DNA of 14,989 nt from contig SKPS01000100.1 in assembly GCA_007119395.1 (NCBI GenBank), positions 1-14,989 on the forward strand, given 5' to 3'. Shown here one piece after another: positions 7,764-14,463 of this stretch (positions within the stretch are counted from its first letter, which is position 1; the number at the start of each line of letters is the position of its first letter). The DNA comes from Lentimicrobiaceae bacterium. Lineage in GTDB: Bacteria > Bacteroidota > Bacteroidia > Bacteroidales > SKPS01. A program made the translations under genes and the position numbers. The notes under the pieces are model-generated. The model was not told the DNA's origin, searched no databases, and saw only the letters and a program-made list of their open reading frames with translations.

Positions 7764-9212
7764 ATGAGGTATAATCATCTTGTTCGCAAAACGAAAGACG
7801 CCATTGTGCTTGCCCTCTTTGTGGTATTGTTGGGCTTTACAATGTACTTGGTCATTTTCCATAAACCGTTGGTGCATGAGCATGTTGTTGACAACTGTTT
7901 GGAGACCATCCTGGAGCGTGACACGTTGATCGCCATCACTGACAACAGCTCCACAAGCTATTTCCTTTACAAAGGTCAACCGATGGGTTACCAATACGAG
8001 TTGCTTACCCATCTGGCAGGGCATATGGGGGTTGCCCTGAAAATTATCAGTGCTGAAAACATTGAAGAGAGCATTCGGATGCTTGCCGTGGGGGAAGCCG
8101 ATCTGATTGCCATGGACCTCACCATTAATGCTCCCCGGAAGGAGGTGCTTGCTTTCACCATCCCCATCCACGAAACGCGGCAGGTGTTGATACAGAGAAT
8201 TCCTTCAGAGGAAGACGATGAAAACGACCAGCGCAGAGCGTCTGCTCCGCTTATCAGACGCCATGCTGAGTTGGCGAACCAAACCGTCTATGTGCAGAAG
8301 GGATCAGCCCACCGCATGCGTCTAAGAAACCTCGCCACAGAGATGGGCATCGACCTCCAAATAGAGGATTCTCCGCTTGACAGTGAAGAGCTTATTGCCT
8401 TGGTGGCCGATGGTGAAATCGCCTACACCGTGGCCGATCACCATGTGGCGATGGCCAACCGCACCTGGTTCGACAACATCGATATTGAAACAGAACTCAG
8501 CCTGCCACAAGAGGTGGCATGGGCCACCAGACCCGGCTCCGACTCCCTGCTCGCCATGATCAACCAATGGGCCGAAGAGTTCATACAGTCCAGAACCTAC
8601 CGGAATATCTTCAGACGCTACTTCGTCAACCAAAAAGCGGCACACCTGCGTGATGCCCGATTCCACTCCGTGAAGGGGGGGCAACTCTCACCCTACGACA
8701 ACCTGATCAAGAAACACAGCCAGGATGGCCCCTGGGACTGGCGACTGGTGGCAGCACTCATCTACGAAGAGTCAAGGTTTAACCCAAGAGCCAGATCGTG
8801 GGCAGGAGCTGCAGGGCTTATGCAACTGATGCCCGTGACAGCACGCCGCTTCGGTGTGCAAAATATCTACAGCCCGAAAGAACAACTCCGGGGAGGTATC
8901 GCCTTTATTCAATACCTCCATGAAAAACTGCCCGAAGAGATCACCGACCCAACCGAAAGAACCAAGTTCATCCTCGCTTCATACAATATCGGAATGACAC
9001 ATATCCTCGATGCGTACAACCTGGCACTGAAATATGGTGAAGACCCCACCCAATGGAAAACAGCCGAAAAGTATCTGCTGCTCAAATCTCAGCCCAAATA
9101 CTACAACGATCCTGTGGTAAGAGCCGGCTATGCCAGAGGACGTGAAACCGTAAGGTTCGTCAGGAACGTGATGAACAGATACCACCACTACCGATCTATC
9201 CTCCCCGACTGA
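7764..9212 (+). CDS. mltF: MltF-like membrane-bound lytic murein transglycosylase
   Basis: This 482-residue envelope enzyme would cleave the glycan strands of peptidoglycan non-hydrolytically to 1,6-anhydro products. A basic start is followed by one membrane segment (about residues 13-32), so it is likely anchored in the inner membrane facing the periplasm. Residues about 50-280 form a solute-binding-protein family 3 domain (for example G-Y-Q-Y-E-L-L, then D-L-I-A-M-D-L-T-I). The C-terminal SLT domain (about 305-460) has the catalytic glutamate E336 in E-E-S-R-F-N-P, followed by G-A-A-G-L-M-Q-L-M-P (348-357) and A-S-Y-N-I-G. This two-domain order is that of E. coli MltF, and the length is similar. 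An out-of-frame ATG at 7760 precedes the start. The stop abuts the polA stop on the other strand. Confidence 0.9.
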   Translation: MRYNHLVRKTKDAIVLALFVVLLGFTMYLVIFHKPLVHEHVVDNCLETILERDTLIAITDNSSTSYFLYKGQPMGYQYELLTHLAGHMGVALKIISAENIEESIRMLAVGEADLIAMDLTINAPRKEVLAFTIPIHETRQVLIQRIPSEEDDENDQRRASAPLIRRHAELANQTVYVQKGSAHRMRLRNLATEMGIDLQIEDSPLDSEELIALVADGEIAYTVADHHVAMANRTWFDNIDIETELSLPQEVAWATRPGSDSLLAMINQWAEEFIQSRTYRNIFRRYFVNQKAAHLRDARFHSVKGGQLSPYDNLIKKHSQDGPWDWRLVAALIYEESRFNPRARSWAGAAGLMQLMPVTARRFGVQNIYSPKEQLRGGIAFIQYLHEKLPEEITDPTERTKFILASYNIGMTHILDAYNLALKYGEDPTQWKTAEKYLLLKSQPKYYNDPVVRAGYARGRETVRFVRNVMNRYHHYRSILPD

Positions 9213-11990
9213 TCAGTGTGCCTCCAGCCAGTTGCTGCCACTCTTCATCTCAACCTCTACCGGTACCGACAACGGCAGGGCGCCCTGCATACACTCTGTT
9301 ACAATCCCCTCAACCTCTTCCAGCTCGCTCCGATACACATCAAATACCAACTCATCATGAACCTGCATGATCATCAACGACCGGAGCCCACGCTCCGAAA
9401 ACGCCCTGTGGATGGTTACCATCGCCACCTTGATCATGTCGGCTGATGTGCCCTGAATCGGTGCATTGATGGCATTGCGCTCGGCAAACTGCCGCATAAA
9501 ACTGTTGCCCGAGTTGATGTCACGCAAATAACGCCGCCTGCCCAACATCGTCTCAACATAACCCTGCTCCCTGGCCAACTCAACCTGAGATTCCATGTAA
9601 CCCTTTACACCGGGATACTGCCTGAAATACTCCTCTATGATCTCCGTCGCCTCCCAACGGGCAATACCCAAACGCTCAGCCAATCCAAACGCCGAAATAC
9701 CATAGATGATTCCAAAATTCACCGTCTTGGCATAACGACGATGCGTGCTCGTTACATCCTCTATCTCCACACCATAAATACCTGACGCCGTAGCAGTATG
9801 AATGTCGGTGCCGCTGCGAAATGCCTCCTGCATCTGCTCGTCACCACTCAAATGGGCGATGATCCTTAACTCAATCTGAGAATAGTCGGCCGCAAGCAAT
9901 ACCCGGTCAGAACACCCGGCAATAAACGCCTTGCGGATCTCCCGACCCCGGTCAGTACGTATCGGTATGTTTTGCAGGTTGGGATTGTTCGAACTTAATC
10001 GTCCGGTGGCCGTTACCGCCTGATTGTAAGACGTGTGAACACGACCCGTTACCGGATGGATCAACTGGGGAAAGGTGTCAACATAGGTCGACTTCAGCTT
10101 CGTTAATGAGCGATACTCCAGTATCTCCCCCACAATCGGATGGTGATTCACCAGCTTGCTTAACACCTCCTCCCCGGTACTGTACTGACGCGTCTTCGTC
10201 TTCTTCGGAGCCGGCGAAATCTTCAAACGATCGAACAATACCTCGCCCAACTGCTTTGGAGAAGCGATGTTGAAGGTTACACCAGCATATTCGTAAATCC
10301 GCTCCTCCAGATCCACAACCTCCTTGAGCAACTTCTTAGAATACTCCTGCAAGGCCGGAACATCCACCTTCACCCCGTTGCGCTCCATCACAGCCAACAC
10401 CTCCAGCAAAGGGGCCTCCGTGGTATGATACAAACGTTCTGACCCCTCCTCCTTCAACTGCGGCCTGAACTTGTGCGCCAACTGAAGGGTGATGTCAGCA
10501 TCCTCACACGCATAATCCCTTATCACCTCATCCTCCACACTGCGTAACGTGCGCTGCCCCTTGCCCCGCTTGCCAATCAAAGTCTCCAGTTTGATGGTGC
10601 TGTAACCCAAAAGACTCTCCGCAAGGAAATCCATGTTGTGACGTGTCTCCGGCTGTAACAGATAATGAGCGATCATGGTATCAAACCAGGGGCCACGCAC
10701 CTGCATGCCATAGTTCATCAGCACCTGTATGTCGTACTTCAGGTTGTGACCGATTTTTTCATGTTGATCAGATCCGAAAAGCACGGCAAACTCCTCCAGC
10801 ACCTCAAGGCATGCTTCACGCTCCTCAGGGAGCTTCACAAACCACGCCTCACCGGGCTCCAATGCAAAGGCAATCCCGATCAGCTCAGCCGTTAACGTGT
10901 CAAGACCTGTGGTCTCCGTGTCGAAGCAAAATCCCTTCGATCCCTGTAACCGTTCTATCAAGTCAGCACGCCCCGCCTGATCAGTCACCAGGTGGTAACG
11001 ATGTGGCACATCAGCCAGGGTCTTGAAGGCTGTCTCCAAATCCCCGCCACCGGGTGCGTCAAACAAAGAGCCCTGCACTCCATCGCCTGATGACTCAGAG
11101 CCCCCGGCAGAAGCACCACCACCAAACATGCGCGCCTTCAATGTGCGAAACTCCATCTCGTCAAACAACGCCACCAACTGCTCACGGTTCGGCTCCGAAA
11201 CCTCCAGCTTCGCGGCATCAAAAGGGATCGGCGCATCGGTGACAATGCGCGCCAGCTCTTTCGATAACAAGCCCTGCTTGCCATACTGCTCCACGTTCTC
11301 ACGCTGCTTCCCCTTCAACTCTCCCGATCGGGAAAGCAACTCCTCCACACTGCCATAGATGCCAATCAGCTTCGAAGCAGTCTTCTCTCCTATGCCCGGA
11401 ATGCCCGGTATGTTGTCCGATACATCACCCCACAACGCCAGAATGTCAACCAATTGCTCAGGACGAGAGATGCCGTAACGCTTGCAAACATCCTCAACAC
11501 CAATCACCTCCGCACCACTGCCCATACGGGCCGGCTTGTAGATGTATACCCCATCCTTCACCAACTGCCCGAAATCCTTGTCAGGTGTCATCATATACAC
11601 CTCAAAACCCTCCGATGACGCACGGTGAGCCAACGTGCCTATCAAATCATCCGCCTCATAACCATCAGCCTCTATCAACGGAATACCATACCCCTCTATC
11701 AAACGACGTATATACGGTATCGATACCGAAAGATCCTCAGGCATGGTGTCACGCGTGCCTTTATACTCCTCATACATCTCATGCCGGAAGGTGGGAGCCG
11801 ATGAATCAAATACAACCCCAAGATGCGTCGGACGCTCCTTCTGCAACACCTCATTCAACGTGTTGGCAAAACCCAGTATCGCAGATGTATTCTGACCCTT
11901 GGAATTGATGCGCGGATTGCGACTCATCGCAAAATAAGCCCTGTAAATCAATGCCATGGCATCCAATAAAAACAGTTTCCCCGTTGCCAT
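9213..11990 (-). CDS. polA: DNA polymerase I
   Basis: This 925-residue enzyme fills gaps and removes RNA primers in replication and repair. The N-terminal 5'-3' flap nuclease (about 1-290) has F-L-L-D-A-M-A-L-I-Y-R-A-Y-F and the acidic Y-E-A-D-D-L-I-G and T-P-D-K-D-F motifs. The 3'-5' proofreading domain looks active: D357 and E359 in F-D-T-E-T-T-G-L-D, then N-L-K-Y-D, then Y-A-C-E-D. The polymerase has motif A with D702 in D-Y-S-Q-I-E-L-R, motif B K-T-V-N-F-G-I-I-Y-G, and motif C with D879 in V-H-D-E-L-V-F-D. I chose ATG 11990 because it follows a strong ribosome binding site and starts M-A-T-G-K-L-F-L-L-D; an in-frame ATG at 12068 would add 26 residues unlike the family. It is convergent with mltF and divergent from lipA. 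Confidence 0.97.
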   Translation of the reverse strand: MATGKLFLLDAMALIYRAYFAMSRNPRINSKGQNTSAILGFANTLNEVLQKERPTHLGVVFDSSAPTFRHEMYEEYKGTRDTMPEDLSVSIPYIRRLIEGYGIPLIEADGYEADDLIGTLAHRASSEGFEVYMMTPDKDFGQLVKDGVYIYKPARMGSGAEVIGVEDVCKRYGISRPEQLVDILALWGDVSDNIPGIPGIGEKTASKLIGIYGSVEELLSRSGELKGKQRENVEQYGKQGLLSKELARIVTDAPIPFDAAKLEVSEPNREQLVALFDEMEFRTLKARMFGGGASAGGSESSGDGVQGSLFDAPGGGDLETAFKTLADVPHRYHLVTDQAGRADLIERLQGSKGFCFDTETTGLDTLTAELIGIAFALEPGEAWFVKLPEEREACLEVLEEFAVLFGSDQHEKIGHNLKYDIQVLMNYGMQVRGPWFDTMIAHYLLQPETRHNMDFLAESLLGYSTIKLETLIGKRGKGQRTLRSVEDEVIRDYACEDADITLQLAHKFRPQLKEEGSERLYHTTEAPLLEVLAVMERNGVKVDVPALQEYSKKLLKEVVDLEERIYEYAGVTFNIASPKQLGEVLFDRLKISPAPKKTKTRQYSTGEEVLSKLVNHHPIVGEILEYRSLTKLKSTYVDTFPQLIHPVTGRVHTSYNQAVTATGRLSSNNPNLQNIPIRTDRGREIRKAFIAGCSDRVLLAADYSQIELRIIAHLSGDEQMQEAFRSGTDIHTATASGIYGVEIEDVTSTHRRYAKTVNFGIIYGISAFGLAERLGIARWEATEIIEEYFRQYPGVKGYMESQVELAREQGYVETMLGRRRYLRDINSGNSFMRQFAERNAINAPIQGTSADMIKVAMVTIHRAFSERGLRSLMIMQVHDELVFDVYRSELEEVEGIVTECMQGALPLSVPVEVEMKSGSNWLEAH

Positions 11991-11994
11991 TATG

Positions 11995-12002
11995 CCTCCT
12001 TT
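11995..12002 (-). promoter_or_regulatory. Strong Shine-Dalgarno sequence of polA
   Basis: On the coding strand AAAGGAGG lies four bases before the polA ATG at 11990. It is a near-perfect match to the anti-Shine-Dalgarno sequence and decides the start. No other gene in this window has a comparable site. Confidence 0.8.
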
Positions 12003-12022
12003 ATGGTATTCGTATAATCCAG

Positions 12023-12030
12023 CGAAAGTA
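12023..12030 (-). promoter_or_regulatory. Possible -7 promoter element of polA
   Basis: On the coding strand TACTTTCG is one mismatch from TAnnTTTG and lies 32 bases before the polA ATG. There is no convincing -33 element. It is reported because it is the best match in the 116-base divergent gap. Confidence 0.3.
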
Positions 12031-12093
12031 ACCCTTTTTGGCCAGACAGGCCCCACCGCCTGGTGCAATTTTTAACCCAATCCCTTCTTTCAC

Positions 12094-12101
12094 TACCTTT
12101 G
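12094..12101 (+). promoter_or_regulatory. Bacteroidota-type -7 promoter element for lipA-lipB
   Basis: TACCTTTG matches TAnnTTTG exactly and ends only five bases before the lipA ATG at 12107. A transcript from it would start at or within a few bases of the start codon. No clear -33 element is seen; an A/T run at about 12066-12074 is at a suitable distance. Confidence 0.6.
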
Positions 12102-12106
12102 CACCC

Positions 12107-13000
12107 ATGAAAAAAGAAACCGGCACTTCAACACCACTTCAACACCACAACGCCCCCCCTGAAAGGAAACCCCACTGGCTCAAAACCGGTATCCCCGGTG
12201 GGAAAAAATTCGTTGAACTCAAGCAACTGCTTCAAAACAGCCAACTCCATACCATCTGCCAGAGCGGTCGCTGCCCTAACCAGGCCGAATGCTGGGAAGC
12301 CGGTACCGCCACCTTTATGATCCTCGGCAATGTGTGTACCCGGGGCTGCGCATTCTGCGCCACCCAAACCGGCAAACCCCTGCCCCCCGATCCCGAAGAA
12401 CCCCTCAACGTGGCAAAGGCCATCCAACATCTCAAACTCAACCACGCCGTGATCACCTCCGTCGACAGAGATGACCTGCCCGACGGCGGAGCAACACACT
12501 GGGCTCAAACCATCAAACAGGTGAAACATCTCAACCCTAAGACCACCATCGAAGTGCTGATCCCCGACTTCCTGGGCAACGAATCCCTCATCCATACCGT
12601 AGCAAACGCGCAACCCGATGTGATGGCACACAACCTCGAAACCGTTGAACGCCTCACCCCCATCGTAAGAAACAAAGCCAACTACAAAACCAGCCTCCAT
12701 GTGATCCATACCATACACAAAACCGGTATCACCACCAAATCAGGTATCATGGTGGGGCTGGGCGAAACCACCGGTGAAATCATACAAACCATGGATCACC
12801 TCAGAAATGTCCACTGCGACGTGATCACCATCGGCCAGTATCTCAGACCCACCAAACACAACCTGCCGGTAGCAAAATACCGAACCCCTGAAGAGTTTGA
12901 CGCCCTGAAAAAAATAGCTCACGAAAAAGGGTTCAAACACGTTGAAAGCGCCCCACTTGTCAGATCATCATACCACGCAGAGAAACATGTCAATCCCTGA
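12107..13000 (+). CDS. lipA: Lipoyl synthase (radical SAM)
   Basis: This 297-residue enzyme inserts two sulfur atoms into octanoyl groups bound to lipoyl domains, giving lipoate. The auxiliary iron-sulfur cluster motif C-x4-C-x5-C is complete at C51, C56 and C62. The radical SAM motif C-x3-C-x2-C is complete at C77, C81 and C84. The C-terminal R-S-S-Y-H-A motif (286-291), whose serine ligates the auxiliary cluster, is present. The start at 12107 gives a short leader of about 20 residues before the conserved K-P-H-W-L-K and lies just after a good promoter; an in-frame ATG at 12038 would overlap the promoter and add 23 unrelated residues. It overlaps lipB by 14 bases, so the two are very likely co-transcribed. 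Confidence 0.97.
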   Translation: MKKETGTSTPLQHHNAPPERKPHWLKTGIPGGKKFVELKQLLQNSQLHTICQSGRCPNQAECWEAGTATFMILGNVCTRGCAFCATQTGKPLPPDPEEPLNVAKAIQHLKLNHAVITSVDRDDLPDGGATHWAQTIKQVKHLNPKTTIEVLIPDFLGNESLIHTVANAQPDVMAHNLETVERLTPIVRNKANYKTSLHVIHTIHKTGITTKSGIMVGLGETTGEIIQTMDHLRNVHCDVITIGQYLRPTKHNLPVAKYRTPEEFDALKKIAHEKGFKHVESAPLVRSSYHAEKHVNP

Positions 13001-13724
13001 AAACACCCTCTCAACCGGCATCAACCGGCATACCCGATTTATCAACCTAGGCACCATTGGTTTCCAACAAGCATGGGACATCCAGGAACAATACTTCAGA
13101 GAGATCGAGAAAGTCAAACTGGCAAACCAACCCCTTCCACGACACGAACAATTGCCCACCGGCAACTGGTTGCTGTTCTGCGAGCACCCGCACGTCTATA
13201 CCCTCGGGAAAAGCGGCAACGAGAACAACCTGCTGCTGCCTCACCTGGAACTCAAAGCAGCCAACGCTGAATTTGTACATGTGAACAGAGGTGGTGACAT
13301 CACCTACCACGGCCCCGGACAAATTGTGGCCTACCCCATCCTTAACCTCGACTATTTCGTGAAAGGCGCCAGAGAGTACATCCATAAGCTCGAAGAGGCT
13401 GTGATCAATATGCTGAAGCATTACGGGGTGAAAGGGGAACGGTTGCAGGGTGCCACAGGGGTATGGATAGACCCGGAAAAACCGGGAAAAGCCCGGAAAA
13501 TCTGCGCCATCGGGGTGAGAACCTCCCGGTGGATCTCTATGCACGGCCTCGCCCTGAACATCAACACCAACCTCGAATATTTCAACCATATCAACCCCTG
13601 CGGATTTACCGATAAACAGGTCACCTCGCTCAGCAAAGAGCTAGAATCCAACGTGCCCATCGAAGAAGCACAACAACACCTCCAAACCACACTGGCCGAA
13701 TCCCTGGGACTCATCATCACCTGA
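12987..13724 (+). CDS. lipB: Octanoyltransferase (lipoyl(octanoyl) transferase)
   Basis: This 245-residue enzyme transfers octanoyl from acyl carrier protein to a lysine of lipoyl domains, the step before LipA. The core R-G-G-D-I-T-Y-H-G-P-G-Q (101-112) is the family signature. The catalytic pair is present: K171 in R-K-I-C-A-I-G-V-R and C205 in N-P-C-G-F. R14-H15 to G22 form the usual first strand. I chose ATG 12987 because it leaves a 14-base overlap with lipA and a normal N-terminus; ATG 12942 would overlap lipA by 59 bases. The stretch 13471-13500 repeats a CCGGRAAAA-like pattern and codes for a basic D-P-E-K-P-G-K-A-R-K loop next to the catalytic lysine. Confidence 0.95.
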   Translation: MSIPENTLSTGINRHTRFINLGTIGFQQAWDIQEQYFREIEKVKLANQPLPRHEQLPTGNWLLFCEHPHVYTLGKSGNENNLLLPHLELKAANAEFVHVNRGGDITYHGPGQIVAYPILNLDYFVKGAREYIHKLEEAVINMLKHYGVKGERLQGATGVWIDPEKPGKARKICAIGVRTSRWISMHGLALNINTNLEYFNHINPCGFTDKQVTSLSKELESNVPIEEAQQHLQTTLAESLGLIIT

Positions 13725-13753
13725 TATCACAAACCAACACACCACAACGTTGG

Positions 13754-13771
13754 CCATAATCCCCATAATCC
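13754..13771. repeat. Short tandem repeat, two units of CCATAATCC
   Basis: Two adjoining identical 9-bp units lie 30 bases after the lipB stop. This is minor, and similar in style to the octamer array at 6851. Confidence 0.6.
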
Positions 13772-13847
13772 ATCAACCCACACAAGATCCTTGCTGGCCT
13801 TAACGATGCATGAAATAATGATAAATGCAATTCAACCCGAACACCTG

Positions 13848-13879
13848 AACTGTATCCGATACGGGCAGTTTCTTTTTTT
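13848..13879 (+). terminator. Candidate factor-independent terminator of lipA-lipB
   Basis: AACTG at 13848-13852 pairs with CAGTT at 13866-13870. An inner CCG-ATA-CGG hairpin (13856-13864) and a run of seven T (13873-13879) follow the same logic. It lies 124 bases after lipB on the same strand. The T-run and the sequence after it recur in inverted orientation at 14430-14445. Confidence 0.55.
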
Positions 13880-13915
13880 GAGGTGCGGAGATACATTGTG
13901 TGCTTTTTATGAGGA
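13856..13915 (+). repeat. Terminator-like repeat, copy 1 (inverted relative to 14403-14462)
   Basis: This copy runs from the core CCGATACGGG through the identical 16-base block TCTTTTTTTGAGGTGC (13871-13886), then TGTGCTT (13899-13905) and GAGGA (13911-13915). All parts recur in the same order on the opposite strand at 14462-14403, with slightly different spacing. Together the copies bound about 490 bases of non-coding DNA. Confidence 0.65.
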
Positions 13916-13948
13916 TAAGGTCGAGGCACGACAATTTGGGTAATGTTT

Positions 13949-13960
13949 GAAAAGCTTTTC
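13949..13960. repeat. Perfect 12-bp palindrome GAAAAGCTTTTC
   Basis: A perfect even palindrome in gene-free DNA, 14 bases before the next hairpin. It could be a protein-binding site or chance; nothing nearby identifies a regulator. Confidence 0.4.
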
Positions 13961-13973
13961 CAGAGCCATATAT

Positions 13974-13992
13974 CGGTCTTTTTTTTGGACCG
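13974..13992. repeat. Hairpin with a T-run loop
   Basis: CGGTC (13974-13978) pairs with GACCG (13988-13992) around a 9-base loop that starts with eight T. A second T-run lies at 13997-14002. A forward transcript that passed the terminator at 13848 could be stopped here, so it may be a back-up terminator; the loop sequence is unusual for that. Confidence 0.4.
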
Positions 13993-14003
13993 AGGATTTT
14001 TTA

Positions 14004-14184
14004 GTTCCCGCAGAAAGGCGCAAAAACTACGCAGAAAGGCGCTGAAATCCAGACTTCACAAGCGTTGCAAACAACAGTACGACTTCGTGTCGTTTTATGA
14101 TCATTGAGGCTGCCTCTTTGATTTCTGTGAACAAAGTTCTTTCTGCGCATATCAGCGCAATTTCACCGCATTTCAGCGGGAAAC
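14004..14184. repeat. Long imperfect inverted repeat A (CGCAGAAAGGCGC family)
   Basis: Two 45-base arms (14004-14048 and 14140-14184) are inverted copies of each other: by hand alignment 30 of 41 aligned positions agree after one gap. The left arm holds two direct copies of CGCAGAAAGGCGC, 21 bases apart. The 91-base centre contains smaller hairpins: ACGAC/GTCGT near 14079-14093 and GAGG/CCTC at 14106-14116. There is no credible coding frame. Confidence 0.7.
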
Positions 14185-14233
14185 AAACAAAACAGACCCG
14201 AAGGGGTACCATGAATATAACCAATTAGGTTTG

Positions 14234-14323
14234 TTTAACCACAAAGACCACCAAGGCTTTCACAAAGGCCACAAAGACCCTCTTTGTGTACATTGTGCCA
14301 ACTTTGTGACCATTGTGGTTAAA
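14234..14323. repeat. Long imperfect hairpin repeat B (CACAAAG family)
   Basis: Arms 14234-14277 and 14281-14323 face each other across a 3-base centre (CCC). By hand alignment about 32 of 43 positions pair, with perfect ends (TTTAACCACAA and CACAAAGA). The arms are built from CACAAAG-like heptamers. Small reading frames across it (rich in His-Lys or Val-Phe) are translations of the repeat and not genes. Confidence 0.75.
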
Positions 14324-14402
14324 AAAATCATTCAGCAGATATGTACCCCCTTCGTATGCTGCACCCAGCCTCCAGTATCGCAAACGTTGTATACGGGATT
14401 GC

Positions 14403-14462
14403 TCCTCGGGTATAAGCACATTTTAATCAGCACCTCAAAAAAAGATTTGGACCCGATACGGG
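14403..14462 (-). repeat. Terminator-like repeat, copy 2 (inverted relative to 13856-13915)
   Basis: Read on the reverse strand it gives the CGGG hairpin core, the 16-base block identical to copy 1 (14445-14430), TGTGCTT (14420-14414) and GAGGA (14407-14403). Confidence 0.65.
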
Positions 14463-14463
14463 T
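14437..14463 (-). terminator. Candidate terminator of the PAP2-type gene, touching its stop codon
   Basis: On the reverse strand ACCCG-TAT-CGGGT (14463-14451) forms a 5-bp stem with a 3-base loop, followed six bases later by C-free sequence into seven T (14443-14437). The first base of the stem is the last base of the TAA stop (14465-14463). Confidence 0.6.

Noticed and set aside
12041..12075. CAGGC/GCCTG hairpin with a following T-run between polA and lipA as a terminator
   Set aside because: The stem is only five pairs, and it lies between two gene starts where a terminator is not expected.
12038..12106. Longer lipA start at 12038 and longer polA start at 12068
   Set aside because: Both would overlap the divergent promoters and add residues unlike the families; ATG 12107 and ATG 11990 have better signals.
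12128..12718. Long reverse frame (196 codons) opposite lipA
   Set aside because: It is a shadow of lipA, whose motifs are complete; the long antisense frame follows from the C-rich coding strand.
13717..13929. Reverse frame of about 70 codons after lipB
   Set aside because: It overlaps the lipB end and the terminator hairpin and resembles no protein family.
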